Below are positions 6,804-15,819 of a stretch of DNA of 64,000 nt, piece after piece. The translations under genes were made by a program, and so were the position numbers. Below the pieces are notes generated by a model. That model had not been told where the DNA came from. It worked only from the letters and a program-made list of their open reading frames with translations, and did no database searches. The DNA lies in NCBI GenBank assembly GCA_009775095.1, contig VSOZ01000018.1, positions 1-64,000 on the forward strand, written 5' to 3'. Position 1 is the stretch's first letter. The number at the start of each line of letters is the position of its first letter. Source of the DNA: Muribaculum sp. Its GTDB lineage: Bacteria > Bacteroidota > Bacteroidia > Bacteroidales > Muribaculaceae.

Positions 6804-8657
6804 TTACTCAAATTCAATGAGAACGGCTTCAGTACCCACCACGTCATCGGGTTTTACGAATACACGCTTAACGACCGCATCTTTTTCTGCCTCGACTTCA
6901 TTTTCCATCTTCATAGCCTCATAGACGAGTAGCAGCTGTCCGGCCTTAACCTTGTCGCCCGGCTTAACGTCGACCGACAGTACACGTCCGCCCATAGGAG
7001 CTACGAGCACCTCGCCGGTAATGGGTTCTTCCGGCTCTTTAGCAGCCTCTTCAACAGTCTCGGCTTTCGGTGCGGCGGCATTGGCTTTCTCCCACTCCTC
7101 GGCACGACGGCGCTTCAGGAATGTATTGGCCACACTCGGCAGAAGTTCAAGCAGAAGATACTCCTCTTCATTTGAAGCGAGCTTCACACCGCCAAACTCG
7201 GACAACTCCGGATTTTCAGGTTTTTTATACTTCGACACATCGTAAGCTTTCTCCTGAGGATCACCGGTAATCTGCGCACGGAATTGCGGGTCGACAGCCA
7301 CGGGAGTATGACCGTATTCACCCTTTACGAGCGATATAAACTGATTGGACTTGTTGGAGTAGTCCGGATTGCCCTTCTTGCGGTCAAGAGCAAGGCTGAC
7401 GGCCTGACTGCCCACAATCTGGCTTGTCGGAGTAACAAGAGGCACAAGACCGGCATCGCGACGCACTTTGGGTATCAGTCGCATGGCGTCGTCAAGCACA
7501 TCCTCGGCCTGCAAAGCTTTCAGCTGGGCCACCATGTTGGAGTACATACCTCCGGGCACCTCGGCCTCTTTCACAAGCAGGTTGGGCTTGGGGAAGCCGA
7601 AATAATCCTCGATAGCATGACATGCATCAAGCAATTCCTCTTCATTATTGGCCTTAGCTGCGGCAATAGCCTTATCAAACAGAGCGTCAATATCGGCAGG
7701 AAGTGTGTCGGTAAGAGGATCGAAGTCCATAGGCATCTTCTTTACAAGGTCAAAATCATGAAGCTCCTCGCGCACGGTACGCAGCTCCTTGCGTATCTTG
7801 CTTACAGCCTCCATATTGACCTCAACCTCGATGCCGAGCTTGCCGGCAAATACATAAATCAACTCCAGAGCGGGAGCCGCAGAGCCTCCGCCAAACCACC
7901 ATATGTTGGTGTCAAGAATGTCGACACCGTGTATCATGGCCACAAGCGAAGAAGCAAGGCCGTAACCGGGCGTACAGTGGGTGTGGAAGTCCACGGGCAC
8001 GCTGAGAGCGCTCTTGAGCTTGGGCATCAACGAAGCTATACGCGCAGGATTGACCAGACCGGCCATATCCTTAAGTGTTATGATCTTGGCGCCATAAGCC
8101 TCCATGGCCTTGGCCTTCTCTACAAAGTATTCGTCGGTAAATATCTTTTCGGGCTTTTTGCCAAAGAGTTTGCTGAAGAATCCTTTCGGCTCCTCCTCCT
8201 TGGGATCCACGGTATAACATACGGCTCCGTCGGGAATGCCTCCGAGGTCGTTTATCATGCGTATCGACTCCTTAACGTTGTCAAGATCGTTGAGAGCATC
8301 AAATATACGCATCACGTTAAGACCGTTTTTGATTGCCTCGGCATAAAAACCCTCGAGCACGGTGTCAGGATAAGGAACATAACCAAACAGGTTACGACCG
8401 CGGGAGAGGGCCGACAGAAGCGAGTGTCCCTTCATGGCCTCGCTCACCTTGCGCAGGCGATTCCACGGCGACTCATCAAGATAGCGCATAACCGAGTCGG
8501 GCACTGCACCACCCCAAACTTCCATTATATAAAAATCGGCATTTTCATACAGCGGCAACAGCCTGTCAATACTGGACTGCGGCATACGGGTAGCAAACAA
8601 TGACTGCTGACCGTCACGCATCGTCAAGTCTCTGATCTTTAATTTTCGTTGTTCCAT
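6804..8657 (-). CDS. oadA: Biotin-dependent carboxyltransferase (oxaloacetate decarboxylase alpha / pyruvate carboxylase B type)
   Basis: The 617-residue protein has an N-terminal HMGL-like TIM barrel carboxyltransferase (about residues 1-300: LTMRDGQQS, IFDALNDLDN, LKDMAG, DFHTHCTPGYG). A conserved carboxylase domain follows (about 300-460), then a linker rich in Ala, Glu and Pro, and a C-terminal biotinyl domain with EAMKMENE, Lys583 being the biotin site. It transfers CO2 between carboxybiotin and pyruvate/oxaloacetate. No biotin carboxylase and no membrane beta or gamma decarboxylase subunit lies beside it, so the sequence does not decide between a sodium-pump decarboxylase alpha subunit and pyruvate carboxylase subunit B. 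It is monocistronic. Confidence 0.85.
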   Translation of the reverse strand: MEQRKLKIRDLTMRDGQQSLFATRMPQSSIDRLLPLYENADFYIMEVWGGAVPDSVMRYLDESPWNRLRKVSEAMKGHSLLSALSRGRNLFGYVPYPDTVLEGFYAEAIKNGLNVMRIFDALNDLDNVKESIRMINDLGGIPDGAVCYTVDPKEEEPKGFFSKLFGKKPEKIFTDEYFVEKAKAMEAYGAKIITLKDMAGLVNPARIASLMPKLKSALSVPVDFHTHCTPGYGLASSLVAMIHGVDILDTNIWWFGGGSAAPALELIYVFAGKLGIEVEVNMEAVSKIRKELRTVREELHDFDLVKKMPMDFDPLTDTLPADIDALFDKAIAAAKANNEEELLDACHAIEDYFGFPKPNLLVKEAEVPGGMYSNMVAQLKALQAEDVLDDAMRLIPKVRRDAGLVPLVTPTSQIVGSQAVSLALDRKKGNPDYSNKSNQFISLVKGEYGHTPVAVDPQFRAQITGDPQEKAYDVSKYKKPENPELSEFGGVKLASNEEEYLLLELLPSVANTFLKRRRAEEWEKANAAAPKAETVEEAAKEPEEPITGEVLVAPMGGRVLSVDVKPGDKVKAGQLLLVYEAMKMENEVEAEKDAVVKRVFVKPDDVVGTEAVLIEFE

Positions 8658-8696
8658 ACCTTATGATTTGGTTATAGGGTTATAATACTTTTACGG

Positions 8697-8704
8697 CAAA
8701 GATA
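8697..8704 (-). promoter_or_regulatory. -7 element of the oadA-type gene
   Basis: TATCTTTG lies on the minus strand, 40 nt before the start codon. No clear TTG is seen at the expected -33 distance. Confidence 0.45.
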
Positions 8705-8761
8705 ACCCTTTAACCTTAATTACGGAAATAAATCCGTAATTATTTTAATGTATGTACATCT

Positions 8762-11149
8762 TTAATCAAAAACGCCCTCTATGCTCTCCTCGGCAGAATC
8801 GGCTTCGTCGTAGTATTCGCCATAGTATTCCTTATGGCAGAGGTCAAGATTTTCAGGGAATTTAAATGTCACGTCCTGACGGTAAGGCAACGTCGGATCG
8901 GCATATACCTGCTTCATATACAAGCCATAGATAGGCAAAGCCATCGACGCGCCCTGCCCCATGGCCATGCCATTGAAGTGGATGTAGCGCTCCTCGCCTC
9001 CTACCCACACACCCGAAACAAGCTGCGGAGTGAAACCCATGAACCAACCGTCGGAATTAGAGTTGGTCGTACCGGTCTTGCCACCCATCTGCGCCGTAAG
9101 CGCATACGGAGGTCTGCGAAGACGATTACCGGTACCTCCGTCAACCACATTGAGCAGTATGGACAGTATCTTATAGTATGCCTCGGTACTGATGACTTCG
9201 GTATGATTGGGTGCGAACTCAGATATGACATTACCGTTGCCGTCGGCTATGGCGGTGACAAACATAGGGTCAACGCGCATGCCGTTGTTGGCAAAGGCCG
9301 AATAAGCCGTCACCATCTCCTTTACCGACACGTCGCAAGGACCGAGACAAAGTGCTATCACCGGGTCAAGATGATTGGTAATGCCGAAATTATGCATGTT
9401 ACGCACAAGCGTGGCGGGCGACAGCTGACTCATCAACCGCGCCGAAATCCAGTTGTTGGAGTTTGTAAGCGCCCATCTTATATCGACCATCTCACCCACT
9501 CTGGCACTGCCGGCATTGCGCGGCGACCACGGGCGTCCCGCCTCGTCATATATGGTGGGCTGCTCGTTAAGAAACTCGTCGCAAGGCGTATAGCCCTCTT
9601 CCATGGCGTATGTGTACAAGAACGGCTTTATGGTCGACCCTATCTGACGACGCCCGGTAGATACCATATCGTACTGGAAGAAAGTAAAATTGGGTCCGCC
9701 CACGTAAGCCTTCACATGGCCGGTGACAGGATCCATCGACATGAAGCCAGAGCGCAGGAAGTGCTTGTTGTACAATATCGAGTCAAGAGGCGTCATGACC
9801 GTATCGACCGGCCCCTCATATGAGAATACCTTCATGTCCACGGGGGTCTTGAACAAAGCCATTATCTCCTCCTCGGAGTGACCGGCTTTCTTCATCATTA
9901 TATAACGGTCGGTCTGCTTGACGGCCTTTTTGATAAGCCCGTCAAGTTGCGATGACGACAACTCCTCGCGATTGGTCGTATAGGGCGCACCCTTGACGCC
10001 GCGCTTCTCACGGAAGAAGCTCGGCTGAAGCGTCTTGCCGAGATGCTCGGTCACAGCCTTTTCGGCATAACGCTGCATACGGGAGTCTATCGTGGTGTAT
10101 ATCTTGAGTCCGTCAGTATAAATGTCATATTTCGAGCCGTCGGGCTTCGGATTTTTTTCAATCCAACCAAAAAGCGGATTGGTGGCCCAAGCAATGGAGT
10201 CATCGACAAACTTCTGTTTCTCCCAGCCGCGATAGTCAGAGCGCACAGGCTTCTTGGCCCGGAGTATGCGCCGCAACTCTTCACGAAAATACGGAGCAAG
10301 GCCCTCTTTGTGGTCCACTTTATGGAAGTCGAGCTTCAACGGCAGCTCCTTCAGAGAGTCGAGCTCGGCGCGCGTAAGCATGTCGTTTTTATACATCTGT
10401 TCAAGCACCACATTGCGTCGCTCGCGTGTGCGTTCGGGCTTCCTCACCGGATTATAATACGACGGGTTCTTAACCATGCCTACAAGCATTGCGGCCTCCT
10501 CCACGGTAAGTTCATCGGGTTCTTTGCCGAAATACACATATGCCGCCGATTTTATGCCGACCGCATTGTACAGGAAGTCAAACTGATTGAGATACATCTT
10601 TATTATCTCATCCTTTGAGTAGTAGCGCTCAAGCTTCACAGCTATCATCCACTCAATGGGCTTCTGCAAAGCACGTTCAAACAGGCCTTCGGAAGTAGGA
10701 GAATACAACTGCTTGGCAAGCTGCTGCGTAATGGTAGATCCACCGCCGGCATTTTTCTGACCGAGCAGCAGAGTTTTAAAAGCCACACGGCCGAGAGCCT
10801 TCACGTCAATACCGGAATGCTCCTCAAAGCGGGAGTCCTCCGTGGCAATAAGAGCGTCTATGACATGTTGCGAAATGTCGTCAAACTCGACGTAAACCCT
10901 ATTGCCCGTATTGGCAAAGAAACGTCCGAGTTCAACTCCGTCGGCTGAATAAACGACCGAAGCAAACCGGTCTTTCGGATTTTTAAGTTCCTCCACAGGA
11001 GGCATATATCCTATAGCTCCGTTATACACCAAAAAGAAGAAAAAAAGTACGGCCACCACACAAAGCGTAAATAAAGCCCACATGGTTATAATGATCGACT
11101 TTACATTTTTCGGTGATTTCTTCGGAGAGTTCTGTGCAATATCGTTCAT
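8762..11149 (-). CDS. mrcA: Penicillin-binding protein 1A (class A PBP)
   Basis: This 795-residue bifunctional peptidoglycan synthase starts with a short cytoplasmic tail and a single membrane segment (WALFTLCVVAVLFFFFLVY). The GT51 glycosyltransferase domain follows (EDSRFEEHSGID catalytic Glu region, GGGSTITQQLAKQL). The C-terminal transpeptidase domain carries STIK with the catalytic Ser, SNN and KTGTT. It polymerises and crosslinks peptidoglycan in the periplasm. An in-frame ATG at 11176 overlaps the -7 element TAAATTTG (11181-11174) and cannot be the start, so 11149 (MNDIAQNSPKK) is used. The C-terminal tail is acidic (EYYGEYYDEADSAEE). Monocistronic. Confidence 0.95.
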   Translation of the reverse strand: MNDIAQNSPKKSPKNVKSIIITMWALFTLCVVAVLFFFFLVYNGAIGYMPPVEELKNPKDRFASVVYSADGVELGRFFANTGNRVYVEFDDISQHVIDALIATEDSRFEEHSGIDVKALGRVAFKTLLLGQKNAGGGSTITQQLAKQLYSPTSEGLFERALQKPIEWMIAVKLERYYSKDEIIKMYLNQFDFLYNAVGIKSAAYVYFGKEPDELTVEEAAMLVGMVKNPSYYNPVRKPERTRERRNVVLEQMYKNDMLTRAELDSLKELPLKLDFHKVDHKEGLAPYFREELRRILRAKKPVRSDYRGWEKQKFVDDSIAWATNPLFGWIEKNPKPDGSKYDIYTDGLKIYTTIDSRMQRYAEKAVTEHLGKTLQPSFFREKRGVKGAPYTTNREELSSSQLDGLIKKAVKQTDRYIMMKKAGHSEEEIMALFKTPVDMKVFSYEGPVDTVMTPLDSILYNKHFLRSGFMSMDPVTGHVKAYVGGPNFTFFQYDMVSTGRRQIGSTIKPFLYTYAMEEGYTPCDEFLNEQPTIYDEAGRPWSPRNAGSARVGEMVDIRWALTNSNNWISARLMSQLSPATLVRNMHNFGITNHLDPVIALCLGPCDVSVKEMVTAYSAFANNGMRVDPMFVTAIADGNGNVISEFAPNHTEVISTEAYYKILSILLNVVDGGTGNRLRRPPYALTAQMGGKTGTTNSNSDGWFMGFTPQLVSGVWVGGEERYIHFNGMAMGQGASMALPIYGLYMKQVYADPTLPYRQDVTFKFPENLDLCHKEYYGEYYDEADSAEESIEGVFD

Positions 11150-11173
11150 GTAATAATAGACTGAATTAATGTG

Positions 11174-11181
11174 CAAATTTA
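11174..11181 (-). promoter_or_regulatory. -7 element of the PBP1A gene
   Basis: TAAATTTG lies on the minus strand 25 nt before the chosen start codon. The -33 element is not obvious. The remaining intergenic sequence up to 11424 is AT-rich. It contains TATTTTTG at 11337-11344 on the plus strand, a possible -7 box for the divergent glycan operon. Confidence 0.5.
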
Positions 11182-11424
11182 CTATTTTATAATTACAGGA
11201 TCGACATTATCGTCATAAATTTAGTAAAAAAGAGCATGACATACTATTATAGGCATATTTTCCGTTATATCATCATACAATGACACAAGATTATTATATT
11301 TTATGCCTTTATTATTAAATCATTGAATATTTTTATTATTTTTGCGCATTAAAATAAAAGAACATAAGTTAACGCCGCGCTTAGGCCCGGAACCTGACAT
11401 ATACCAATCTATTTACACCGAGCA

Positions 11425-12798
11425 ATGAGGATATCAGCACTTGTCATCATCGCAATAACCGCATGCGTAGCAATGGCCCAAAACAAAAAGGGCTTCGACA
11501 TATTGGAGCAATTCGACCGACGGTTCGTATTGCTCGACTCCCTTATATTCAAAAATGCCGATGAAAGCCGCTCGGCGGCACTAACCGTGAGCGATGCCTC
11601 GCAATATGCCACGGGAAGCAACCGCGAGGCGCTCAACCGAGCCATAGACCGGCGCGTCGATGCCGAAATAGGCGAAATCAAAAGCCAGACCGGGTTGCGA
11701 CTGACAGGACAGACCTACTACAGGCTTGACGGAGACTTGGGCATAGACCCTGAGGAGGACGCCGTGTCGCGCTACAACGCCAAGATACAGGCCGAAGTAC
11801 GATGGTATCCGTTTCAGAGCGCCATATTCAAGCGCAAAGGGCGCATCGAGGAGCGCAGATTGCAGGGCCGCATTGACCGTATGGCCTACGATAAGGAGGA
11901 CCTTGGCATGCTTGTCGAGCGACAGAAAGAAGCATTCCGCCAATACAGCGACAGCCTGCTCGGCGGAGTGCTGCTGCACCGCATCAAGAACCTAAATATG
12001 CTGAGCGGGGCATACACCTATCTGCTTGAAAACGGCAACATAAGCAGCGACGACCTGCTCAACATACTTAACGAAAAAGCCGAGGCCGAACGCCGGCTCG
12101 CATCTATACCCGGCATGCAACTGCCGGCTCTTGACCTGTCGCGTCCGTTAGGCTACATAGTTGAGGTGGACACTGCCGAATTTCTCAAATATGTAAGGCA
12201 GACACAAGCCGACCTTTCCACCCTGCAACTGCGCATGCAGCTTCTGCGCCAACGCGAAAAAAACACGAGCTACTGGACCGAGTTCAACGCAGCACCGTTT
12301 GTACGCTACTCCTACTACACCCGGCCGGAGCTGGCCAACTCGTCAAACGTCGACGCCGGTGTCGTGTTTACCATACCGCTGTCATTTGAGTTCTGGAAAA
12401 AGAAGCAGGCTCTGAAAGCGCAGCAAGAAGTGCTCGCTACCGAAGAGAGCCACATAGCCGAACGCATTCTTGAAGCGGCCAACGCCATACTGCTTGACAT
12501 AGAGCGTTACAACCGCGCCTCCATAGGCGAATACCGCCGCATGGCCGAGCTGAAAAAATACCTGTCGATGCGCGGCGAGGCCTACTCCAACCGCGTGGGC
12601 GAATACAACCGCTTGGCCCGCATGAAGGAGTACAACAGTTACCTTATGTGCTGTGAGAAATTCATTGAATTTCAATACAGCAAGGATTGCTGTATTGCCG
12701 ACCTGCAGAAATTTCTGACCGACGTGTCGGTACTGCGCTTCTGCCGCGAGGTGCCGATCGACTCGACATTAATTGACAACACACCGCAACCGCTATGA
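11425..12798 (+). CDS. TolC-like outer membrane protein of a glycan export operon
   Basis: The 457-residue protein has a signal peptide (MRISALVIIAITACVAMA). It shows the pattern of the OEP/TolC family: long heptad-like helices, then FVRYSYYTRPELANSSNVDA and GVVFTIPLSFEFWKKKQALK, i.e. a transmembrane strand pair with the IPL motif leading into a helix rich in Gln and Ala. A second similar strand-helix unit lies about residues 100-180. It would form the outer-membrane tunnel. It is the first gene of a five-gene operon (11425-18498) and overlaps the HlyD-like gene by the ATGA at 12795-12798. The gene pairing makes it the exit duct for the polymer made by the GT2 synthase; this is inference. Sequence similarity to classical TolC looks low, and I could not place it in a named subfamily. 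Confidence 0.65.
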   Translation: MRISALVIIAITACVAMAQNKKGFDILEQFDRRFVLLDSLIFKNADESRSAALTVSDASQYATGSNREALNRAIDRRVDAEIGEIKSQTGLRLTGQTYYRLDGDLGIDPEEDAVSRYNAKIQAEVRWYPFQSAIFKRKGRIEERRLQGRIDRMAYDKEDLGMLVERQKEAFRQYSDSLLGGVLLHRIKNLNMLSGAYTYLLENGNISSDDLLNILNEKAEAERRLASIPGMQLPALDLSRPLGYIVEVDTAEFLKYVRQTQADLSTLQLRMQLLRQREKNTSYWTEFNAAPFVRYSYYTRPELANSSNVDAGVVFTIPLSFEFWKKKQALKAQQEVLATEESHIAERILEAANAILLDIERYNRASIGEYRRMAELKKYLSMRGEAYSNRVGEYNRLARMKEYNSYLMCCEKFIEFQYSKDCCIADLQKFLTDVSVLRFCREVPIDSTLIDNTPQPL

Positions 12799-14363
12799 AA
12801 AACTTCACCTATCGCTCTCACGAAGAGAAAGAAAACATTGAGGAGATACTCCGGCAGCGAAAGCGCAAGATCAACCGCCAGCAGATAGTGGCCGGCAGCG
12901 TACTCGGCGTCATCATTGCCGTAATAGCCCTCTACATAGGCCGTCAAGTATATTACACCGACTTTGACGGCTACATACATGTCGACGCCAATCAGATAAG
13001 GACGCCTTTCGACATATTTCTTGACAGTATGTACGTAGAGACCGGCGATATAATACTTCCGGGCGACACCCTGTATTCCTATTACATGATGGACATGATG
13101 GTCGAAAACGCCAACTACAATACCGAACCGGCCATAGTGGCACGCAACCGCGACCTGACACTACGCTACAACAACATACTCCAGCAGATCCAAGTGCTCA
13201 AAGTTAGGATTGCGGAGCTCCGCAAACAGATATCACTCGAAGACCACAACATCCAGTTCGGGCTGAGTGACAACTCTCACAAAATGGACCTTGAACGCAT
13301 GTTAAGCGAAGCCCTCGCCCAGCTCAAGGCCATGCAGAACGAGCTTGCCATGCTCGGAGGCATGCGCCACGCCACCGACCCCGTAAGGCGCGGCATACAC
13401 AGCTCCGGTCCCCGCGAAGCCGGCTCGCAGATATACGACAACATAAGATCTGACGCCCTCAAAAGCACACGCAACTTCCGACTCGCTACCGACTCTGCCA
13501 TAATAGTAAATATCGTGGCACCCGACCGCATGATATTTTTCGAAAAAGAACTCCTTATGACTCTACAGCACCTCAATCTGCTCGACAACAACGTGCACGT
13601 AGTGGCTTACATACCGGTCGACCGTATAAACCGCATCACCTACAACTCCAATGTTGAGGTTATAGTCAACGAGAACATATCGTTTGAGGCCCATGTATCG
13701 TTACTCGGCGCACGCACCGAGGTCATCCCCGAGCATCTGCGCAGCTACTTCACGAAAAAGAACACCGCTCTCATTGCCAATCTCGAGCTGGACTATGACC
13801 AGACGATACCTTTCTGGAGCGTGGCTTCGGGACTACCTGTCACTGTCAGAGTACGCAATCTCGAGACATGGCAGAGCGAATCGCCCAACAACTATCTGTG
13901 GGTGACCACCGGCGAGGGAGTACATCACGAATCGCTCGATTCATTTATAAAGCGACGCCGCCACTACAGTGTCACCGAAAGGCGCATCGAGGAGGCCCGC
14001 CAAGACTCTATAAGGCAGGCCAAGGCGAAAGCTCTGCACGACTCCATCGAGTCAGCCAAAGAGCAATCCAAGAAAGCCGAAACCGAAGTAAAAACCGAGA
14101 TCAACGACAGCCTGAAGGTGTACCGTATAATGACCAACGTGTTCCGCAGCGAAACCAATGCCGACAAGCGCGTCGAAGAGCTTCGCAAAAAACATCTCGC
14201 CGGCAGCGGCAAAATGATGCGCAGCGGACGCTGGTATGTCTATGCCGGTGCCTACAACAATATGGACGAAGCGCGTGATAACCTTAGCAACCTAATAAAG
14301 TCATCACACGAGTTCCGCGACGCATGGATACTCGACACTCGAAAACCTGAACGCAATGATTAA
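12795..14363 (+). CDS. HlyD-like membrane fusion protein with C-terminal SPOR domain
   Basis: The 522-residue protein has a charged cytoplasmic head (1-33) and one membrane segment (VAGSVLGVIIAVIALYIG). A split biotinyl/lipoyl-like hairpin (YIHVDANQIRTPFDIFLDSM, then VETGDIILPGDTLYSY) flanks a long coiled coil (about 125-215). A beta-barrel region (VVAYIPVDRINRITYNSNVEVIV) follows. The C-terminal 70 residues (VYRIMTNVFRSETNADKRVEEL to WYVYAGAYNNMDEARDNL) read as a SPOR domain, which binds denuded peptidoglycan. A highly charged Lys/Glu linker (about 395-445) separates the two. It is the periplasmic adaptor between the synthase and the TolC-like duct. It overlaps the genes on both sides, by 4 and 8 nt. 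HlyD plus SPOR in one chain is uncommon. Confidence 0.7.
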   Translation: MKNFTYRSHEEKENIEEILRQRKRKINRQQIVAGSVLGVIIAVIALYIGRQVYYTDFDGYIHVDANQIRTPFDIFLDSMYVETGDIILPGDTLYSYYMMDMMVENANYNTEPAIVARNRDLTLRYNNILQQIQVLKVRIAELRKQISLEDHNIQFGLSDNSHKMDLERMLSEALAQLKAMQNELAMLGGMRHATDPVRRGIHSSGPREAGSQIYDNIRSDALKSTRNFRLATDSAIIVNIVAPDRMIFFEKELLMTLQHLNLLDNNVHVVAYIPVDRINRITYNSNVEVIVNENISFEAHVSLLGARTEVIPEHLRSYFTKKNTALIANLELDYDQTIPFWSVASGLPVTVRVRNLETWQSESPNNYLWVTTGEGVHHESLDSFIKRRRHYSVTERRIEEARQDSIRQAKAKALHDSIESAKEQSKKAETEVKTEINDSLKVYRIMTNVFRSETNADKRVEELRKKHLAGSGKMMRSGRWYVYAGAYNNMDEARDNLSNLIKSSHEFRDAWILDTRKPERND

Positions 14364-15789
14364 TACCACACCTGATAGAAACAGCTACACCATAGTCACC
14401 AATATCAACCGACGCAAGATACTGGTGATAAACGACGTGGTCGACATCGACCACACCCCGGAGATAGCGTTTGAGGACTTCGACGCCATCTTCATAAACG
14501 TCATCAACTCGCTCCATGACTACAACATGCTCGCCATAAGACTGGCATCGCCGTTGTTGTCTGAGAAGTGCCGTTTCAAGCCCTTCTTCGCAAGCAGCCG
14601 CCTCATGGGCTGGCTCGGCGAGGCCGACATAATCATTGACGGATACGCGCCCTCGCCCACCGACCGCAATATGGCCCAGAGCATCGACGAGATCTACGCT
14701 TCGATGCGACGTCTCAACTTCCTGCTCGGTACCGAACCGGTGATAACCCATGCCGAAGAGATGTTCCGTCTTGTGCGCTACGCCATATCTCGAAACCGCT
14801 TCTCGTTCAGTTCCGAACCGATACGAGGCATGAGTTCCGGCTACATGGCTCTGTACAACTACTCCATGTGGCATACCGGACAGGACCGCATTGCTGCACT
14901 TGAACGCGAGTTTTTCCACAACGAGATGCTGCGTCTGGGCTACATACGCCACGGGCGCTTCCTCGACAAGATACACGAGTGTCCTCACTGCGGCAGCTCC
15001 CACCTGTTCTTCTTCGAGAGCTGCCCCAAGTGCAAAAGTTCCGACATACGCCTGCAGTCGGTCATACACCACTTCCGTTGCGCCAACGTGTCGCCGGAGT
15101 CGACCTACATGTGGGACGGCGAACTGCGCTGTCCCAAGTGCAACCTCTTGTTGCGCCACATCGGCGTGGACTATGACAAGCCGTCAGCCATCTATACCTG
15201 CAACCAGTGCGAAGAGTTGTTCATGTATCCCGACATGAGGGTACTGTGCTCGTCATGCAAGCGCACCCTGTCGACCGACGACCTTGTGGCCCGCGACGTG
15301 ATAGAGTACGAATTCACTCCCGACGGCATCCATGCCTTCGCCAACTACGACGTGGTCCACACTCTAAGTCAGGCGGGATTCTACGGCTACACGTCGACCC
15401 GCAACTTCATGGACTATGTAAGATTATTTTCCGAATCCGACAAAAGTCAAGGCGAGGTTCTTATCGTAGTACGCTTCTATGTATTCGACCCTGACGCCGA
15501 TGCAATGGCCGCTCTTGACGCACGTCCGCCGGTAGTCAACGCCATGAGTCGCTTCTTCAACTACAAGAGTGCCCTTTGGGGTAACAACTACTACTTCATG
15601 AGCCGGGTAAGGGAGGGTGATGTAGCTCAGACACAAGGACGCATGGAATATGAACTGAAAGCCCAGCTTAACGACTACCGCGGCCAACACCGTGGCTTCC
15701 AGTTTGAACTCCTTGAGACGTATCAATATTACCCCAATACAGATCCCGAGCAATTTGTAAAACGACTGGAAGAACAACGTAAGCATTAG
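14356..15789 (+). CDS. Cys-rich zinc-ribbon protein of the glycan operon (possible TackOD1-type)
   Basis: The 477-residue protein has no signal peptide or membrane segment, so it should be cytoplasmic. Residues 1-150 resemble an alpha/beta receiver-like or output domain (INRRKILVINDVVD, FDAIFINVINSLHDYN). The centre carries two zinc ribbons: Cys209/212 with Cys223/226, and Cys259/262 with Cys282/285. A further CxxC follows at 298/301. The C-terminal 170 residues have no recognised motif. The layout resembles the predicted metal-binding output domain called TackOD1, but I could not test this. Its overlap with the adaptor gene and closeness to the synthase suggest a regulator of polymer synthesis, perhaps filling the role that PilZ domains play in alginate and cellulose synthases; this is inference. 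Confidence 0.55.
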   Translation: MINTTPDRNSYTIVTNINRRKILVINDVVDIDHTPEIAFEDFDAIFINVINSLHDYNMLAIRLASPLLSEKCRFKPFFASSRLMGWLGEADIIIDGYAPSPTDRNMAQSIDEIYASMRRLNFLLGTEPVITHAEEMFRLVRYAISRNRFSFSSEPIRGMSSGYMALYNYSMWHTGQDRIAALEREFFHNEMLRLGYIRHGRFLDKIHECPHCGSSHLFFFESCPKCKSSDIRLQSVIHHFRCANVSPESTYMWDGELRCPKCNLLLRHIGVDYDKPSAIYTCNQCEELFMYPDMRVLCSSCKRTLSTDDLVARDVIEYEFTPDGIHAFANYDVVHTLSQAGFYGYTSTRNFMDYVRLFSESDKSQGEVLIVVRFYVFDPDADAMAALDARPPVVNAMSRFFNYKSALWGNNYYFMSRVREGDVAQTQGRMEYELKAQLNDYRGQHRGFQFELLETYQYYPNTDPEQFVKRLEEQRKH

Positions 15790-15819
15790 ACGATCCATAT
15801 ATTATAATATGTATATCAT

